A DNA stretch of 54,707 nucleotides from Polaromonas sp. Lineage in GTDB: Bacteria > Pseudomonadota > Gammaproteobacteria > Burkholderiales > Burkholderiaceae_C. The stretch lies in assembly GCF_010365105.1 (NCBI RefSeq), contig NZ_JAAFGZ010000001.1:261543-316249 (forward strand), in the 5' to 3' direction. The position numbers and the translations under genes are program-made. Below the pieces are notes generated by a model. That model did not search any database, was not told the DNA's origin, and was given only the letters and a program-made list of their open reading frames with translations. Below, piece by piece: positions 53,225-54,707 of the stretch (its first letter is position 1; each line of letters starts with the position of its first letter).

Positions 53225-54390
53225 CGCCCTTTGTCTTTGAACCCACCCTGCAGGCCGCCCATGCGCGCATTCAGGCGGTTCGCCCGCAGGACTATGCCCG
53301 CACGCGCAATGACCTGGACGGCGCCGTCACCCGGCTCTCGCCCTACCTGACGCATGGTTTTGTCTCGCTGCCCGAGGTGCATGCGGGCGTGGATGCGGTG
53401 TATCCGCTCGATGACCAGCACAAGTTTGTCTTTGAACTGGGCTGGCGCGCGTATTTCCGGCATGTCTGGCGCCATGTCGGTTTGGGCATTCACCAGTCGC
53501 TGCATGACGGCCTGCTGCCGGACGCGGCCTATTCGCAAGCCATGCCGGACGACATCGTGCAGGCCAGGTGCGGCGTGCCGGCCATCGACTGCGCGGTGCG
53601 CGAACTCTATGCCACCGGCTACCTGCACAACCATGCGCGCATGTGGCTGGCCAGCTATGTGGTGCACCTGAGAAAAGTTCACTGGCATGTCGGCGCCGAA
53701 TGGCTGTATTCGCATCTGCTCGACGGCGACCTGGCCAGCAACCACCTGAGCTGGCAGTGGGTGGCCGGCACCGGCAGCAGCAAGCCGTATGTGTTCAATG
53801 CCGACAATGTGCAGCGATACGCTCCGTCCGACTGGCACAGCCCGGGCAGCGTCATCGACACCTCTTACGAGGCGCTTGACCGCATCGCCCGCAGCGCGAA
53901 GCCGGCTGTTTTTGGACGCACTGGCGTCGCCGGCATTCACCCTCCCGAGCTGTTCAGCCTGCCGCCACGGCCGGACGATTTCGCGCCGGTCGATGCACAG
54001 GTGGTGCAGGGAAGGGATGTCTGGCTGGTGCACCCGTGGGCCTTGGGCGTGCTGCCTGCCGACCTGCCCGCAGGCACGCTGGTGCTGGGCATTGTCGTGG
54101 CCGAATTCCATCAGCAGCATCCCTGGACGGCTCAGCGCTGGGAATTTGTCGTCCGCCGCATGCGCCAGCTGGCGCCGCTGTGCTGGCACGCACCGGCGCA
54201 GACCATCGGCACGGCCCTGCGCGGGGCGCGTTCGGTGCATATGCTGGCCGAGCCGCACCTGCAGTGCGTGGGCAAGCCCTGGCTGCCCGCTTCGGCCCGG
54301 CAGCATGCTGCGCCGCGCCTGTTCACGCCGGTGGACGAACTCTGCGGCAGCTTTTCAAAGTGGCGTGGCCGCACCAGGCTGGTTCGCTGA
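53221..54390 (+). CDS. FAD-domain-only photolyase/cryptochrome relative
   Basis: A 389-residue protein that starts directly at the photolyase helical FAD domain: RTRNDLDGAVTRLSPYLTHGFVS, FELGWRAYFRHVW, LHNHARMWLASYVVHLRKVHW, HLLDGDLASNHLSWQWVAGTGSSKPYVFNADNVQRYAP. The antenna-binding alpha/beta domain is absent. The last 120 or so residues (from VQGRDVWLVHPWALGVLP) form an extra domain that I cannot identify, with GTLVLGIVVAEFHQQHPWTAQRWEFV. It overlaps the photolyase stop by ATGA and is the last gene of that operon. FAD binding is likely, repair or light sensing unproven. Confidence 0.85.
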   Translation: MTPFVFEPTLQAAHARIQAVRPQDYARTRNDLDGAVTRLSPYLTHGFVSLPEVHAGVDAVYPLDDQHKFVFELGWRAYFRHVWRHVGLGIHQSLHDGLLPDAAYSQAMPDDIVQARCGVPAIDCAVRELYATGYLHNHARMWLASYVVHLRKVHWHVGAEWLYSHLLDGDLASNHLSWQWVAGTGSSKPYVFNADNVQRYAPSDWHSPGSVIDTSYEALDRIARSAKPAVFGRTGVAGIHPPELFSLPPRPDDFAPVDAQVVQGRDVWLVHPWALGVLPADLPAGTLVLGIVVAEFHQQHPWTAQRWEFVVRRMRQLAPLCWHAPAQTIGTALRGARSVHMLAEPHLQCVGKPWLPASARQHAAPRLFTPVDELCGSFSKWRGRTRLVR

Positions 54391-54611
54391 AAGCGGTCCA
54401 ATGCCCGGTGCCTGTGATGTCAGCGCGCGGCCTGACGGGCCATGGCTGTCCGGGCCGCAGTCAGATGCCAGCTGCCGCTGCGAAATAACAGTTTGAAGTG
54501 GTCATACGTCGTGGCGTGATGGCAAACCCTGCCACTTGCAGGCCCGGATTGGGAAATCCGCTTTTATCCTACGCAGTGACCCGAAAATGGCGGGATTTTA
54601 TGACCAGCTTG
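54391..54611. other. Non-coding stretch after photolyase operon
   Basis: About 220 bases without a gene that I can support, between the FAD-domain gene and the end of the insertion sequence. I see no clear terminator or repeat here. Confidence 0.4.
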
Positions 54612-54707
54612 GTTAGGCCGTGTTCGGAAAGTCAATGGAGCCATTTCATAGTGCCGGCGATGTGCACGAAGCCCACAAACGTGACGTCGAGCTTGTCATA
54701 GCGGGTG
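54612..54707 (-). mobile_element. End of an IS5-like insertion sequence (partial)
   Basis: The minus strand gives the transposase C-terminus TRYDKLDVTFVGFVHIAGTM-KWLH with its stop at 54632. The RYDK-x-D/x-x-F pattern is typical of IS5-family transposase ends. TAGGCCGTGTTCGGAAA near 54614-54630 resembles an IS terminal inverted repeat. The element continues outside the window. Confidence 0.7.

Overview
The window reads as chromosomal DNA of a betaproteobacterium of the Comamonadaceae, most like Polaromonas or Rhodoferax. This rests on high GC, gene content (Bug-type binding protein, tandem cyanophycin synthetases, CX14CX2C-type QueE, FeS photolyase with DUF2256) and short dispersed intergenic repeats that I associate with that family. 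I see about 48 genes or gene remnants. There is no rRNA, tRNA, CRISPR array or prophage. The only insertion-sequence trace is the end of an IS5-like element at the right edge.

Layout. (1) 1-5.1 kb: the last gene of a urea ABC transporter (urtE), a CHASE/PAS sensor kinase, a periplasmic protein of unknown function, and a lone urease chaperone gene ureD on the opposite strand. (2) 5.2-13.4 kb: two translationally coupled cyanophycin synthetases (cphA' then cphA, minus strand), divergent from an ABC exporter with a zinc ribbon and a DUF1854 gene. (3) 13.6-20.9 kb: malic enzyme, a Bug-type binding protein, a TonB-like protein, xdhC, an SMR transporter and a glycerate kinase. (4) 20.8-25.7 kb: a compact minus-strand cbb3-like oxidase operon (ccoN, ccoO, cytochrome c, SCO, membrane protein), followed upstream by a truncated haemoglobin. 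(5) 25.8-27.0 kb: a decayed stretch with a methyltransferase remnant and a multiply frameshifted porin. (6) 27.2-46.0 kb: a nuclease lipoprotein, then purine use: xdhA-xdhB, a BMP-type nucleoside/purine ABC transporter, an adenine-deaminase-type enzyme, two sensory genes, an MFS transporter, and an operon of a second BMP protein with queE, queD and guaD. (7) 46.0-54.4 kb: BLUF photoreceptor, dcd, a small-ORF/SOUL operon, two DUF2189 proteins around a DksA-like gene, then DUF2256, a 6-4-type FeS photolyase and an FAD-domain-only photolyase relative.

How it may fit together. Nitrogen handling recurs: urea uptake and urease maturation, cyanophycin storage, and import and deamination/oxidation of purines. 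The link between these blocks is my inference from proximity. The most interesting signal is in the two cyanophycin synthetases. The shorter one keeps an H-x-x-E-H motif in its N domain but has lost the Mur-ligase P-loop, while the longer one keeps the P-loop and has lost the second His of the N-domain motif. This suggests complementary partners. The second notable signal is an intergenic repeat inserted in frame within the [2Fe-2S] domain of XdhA.
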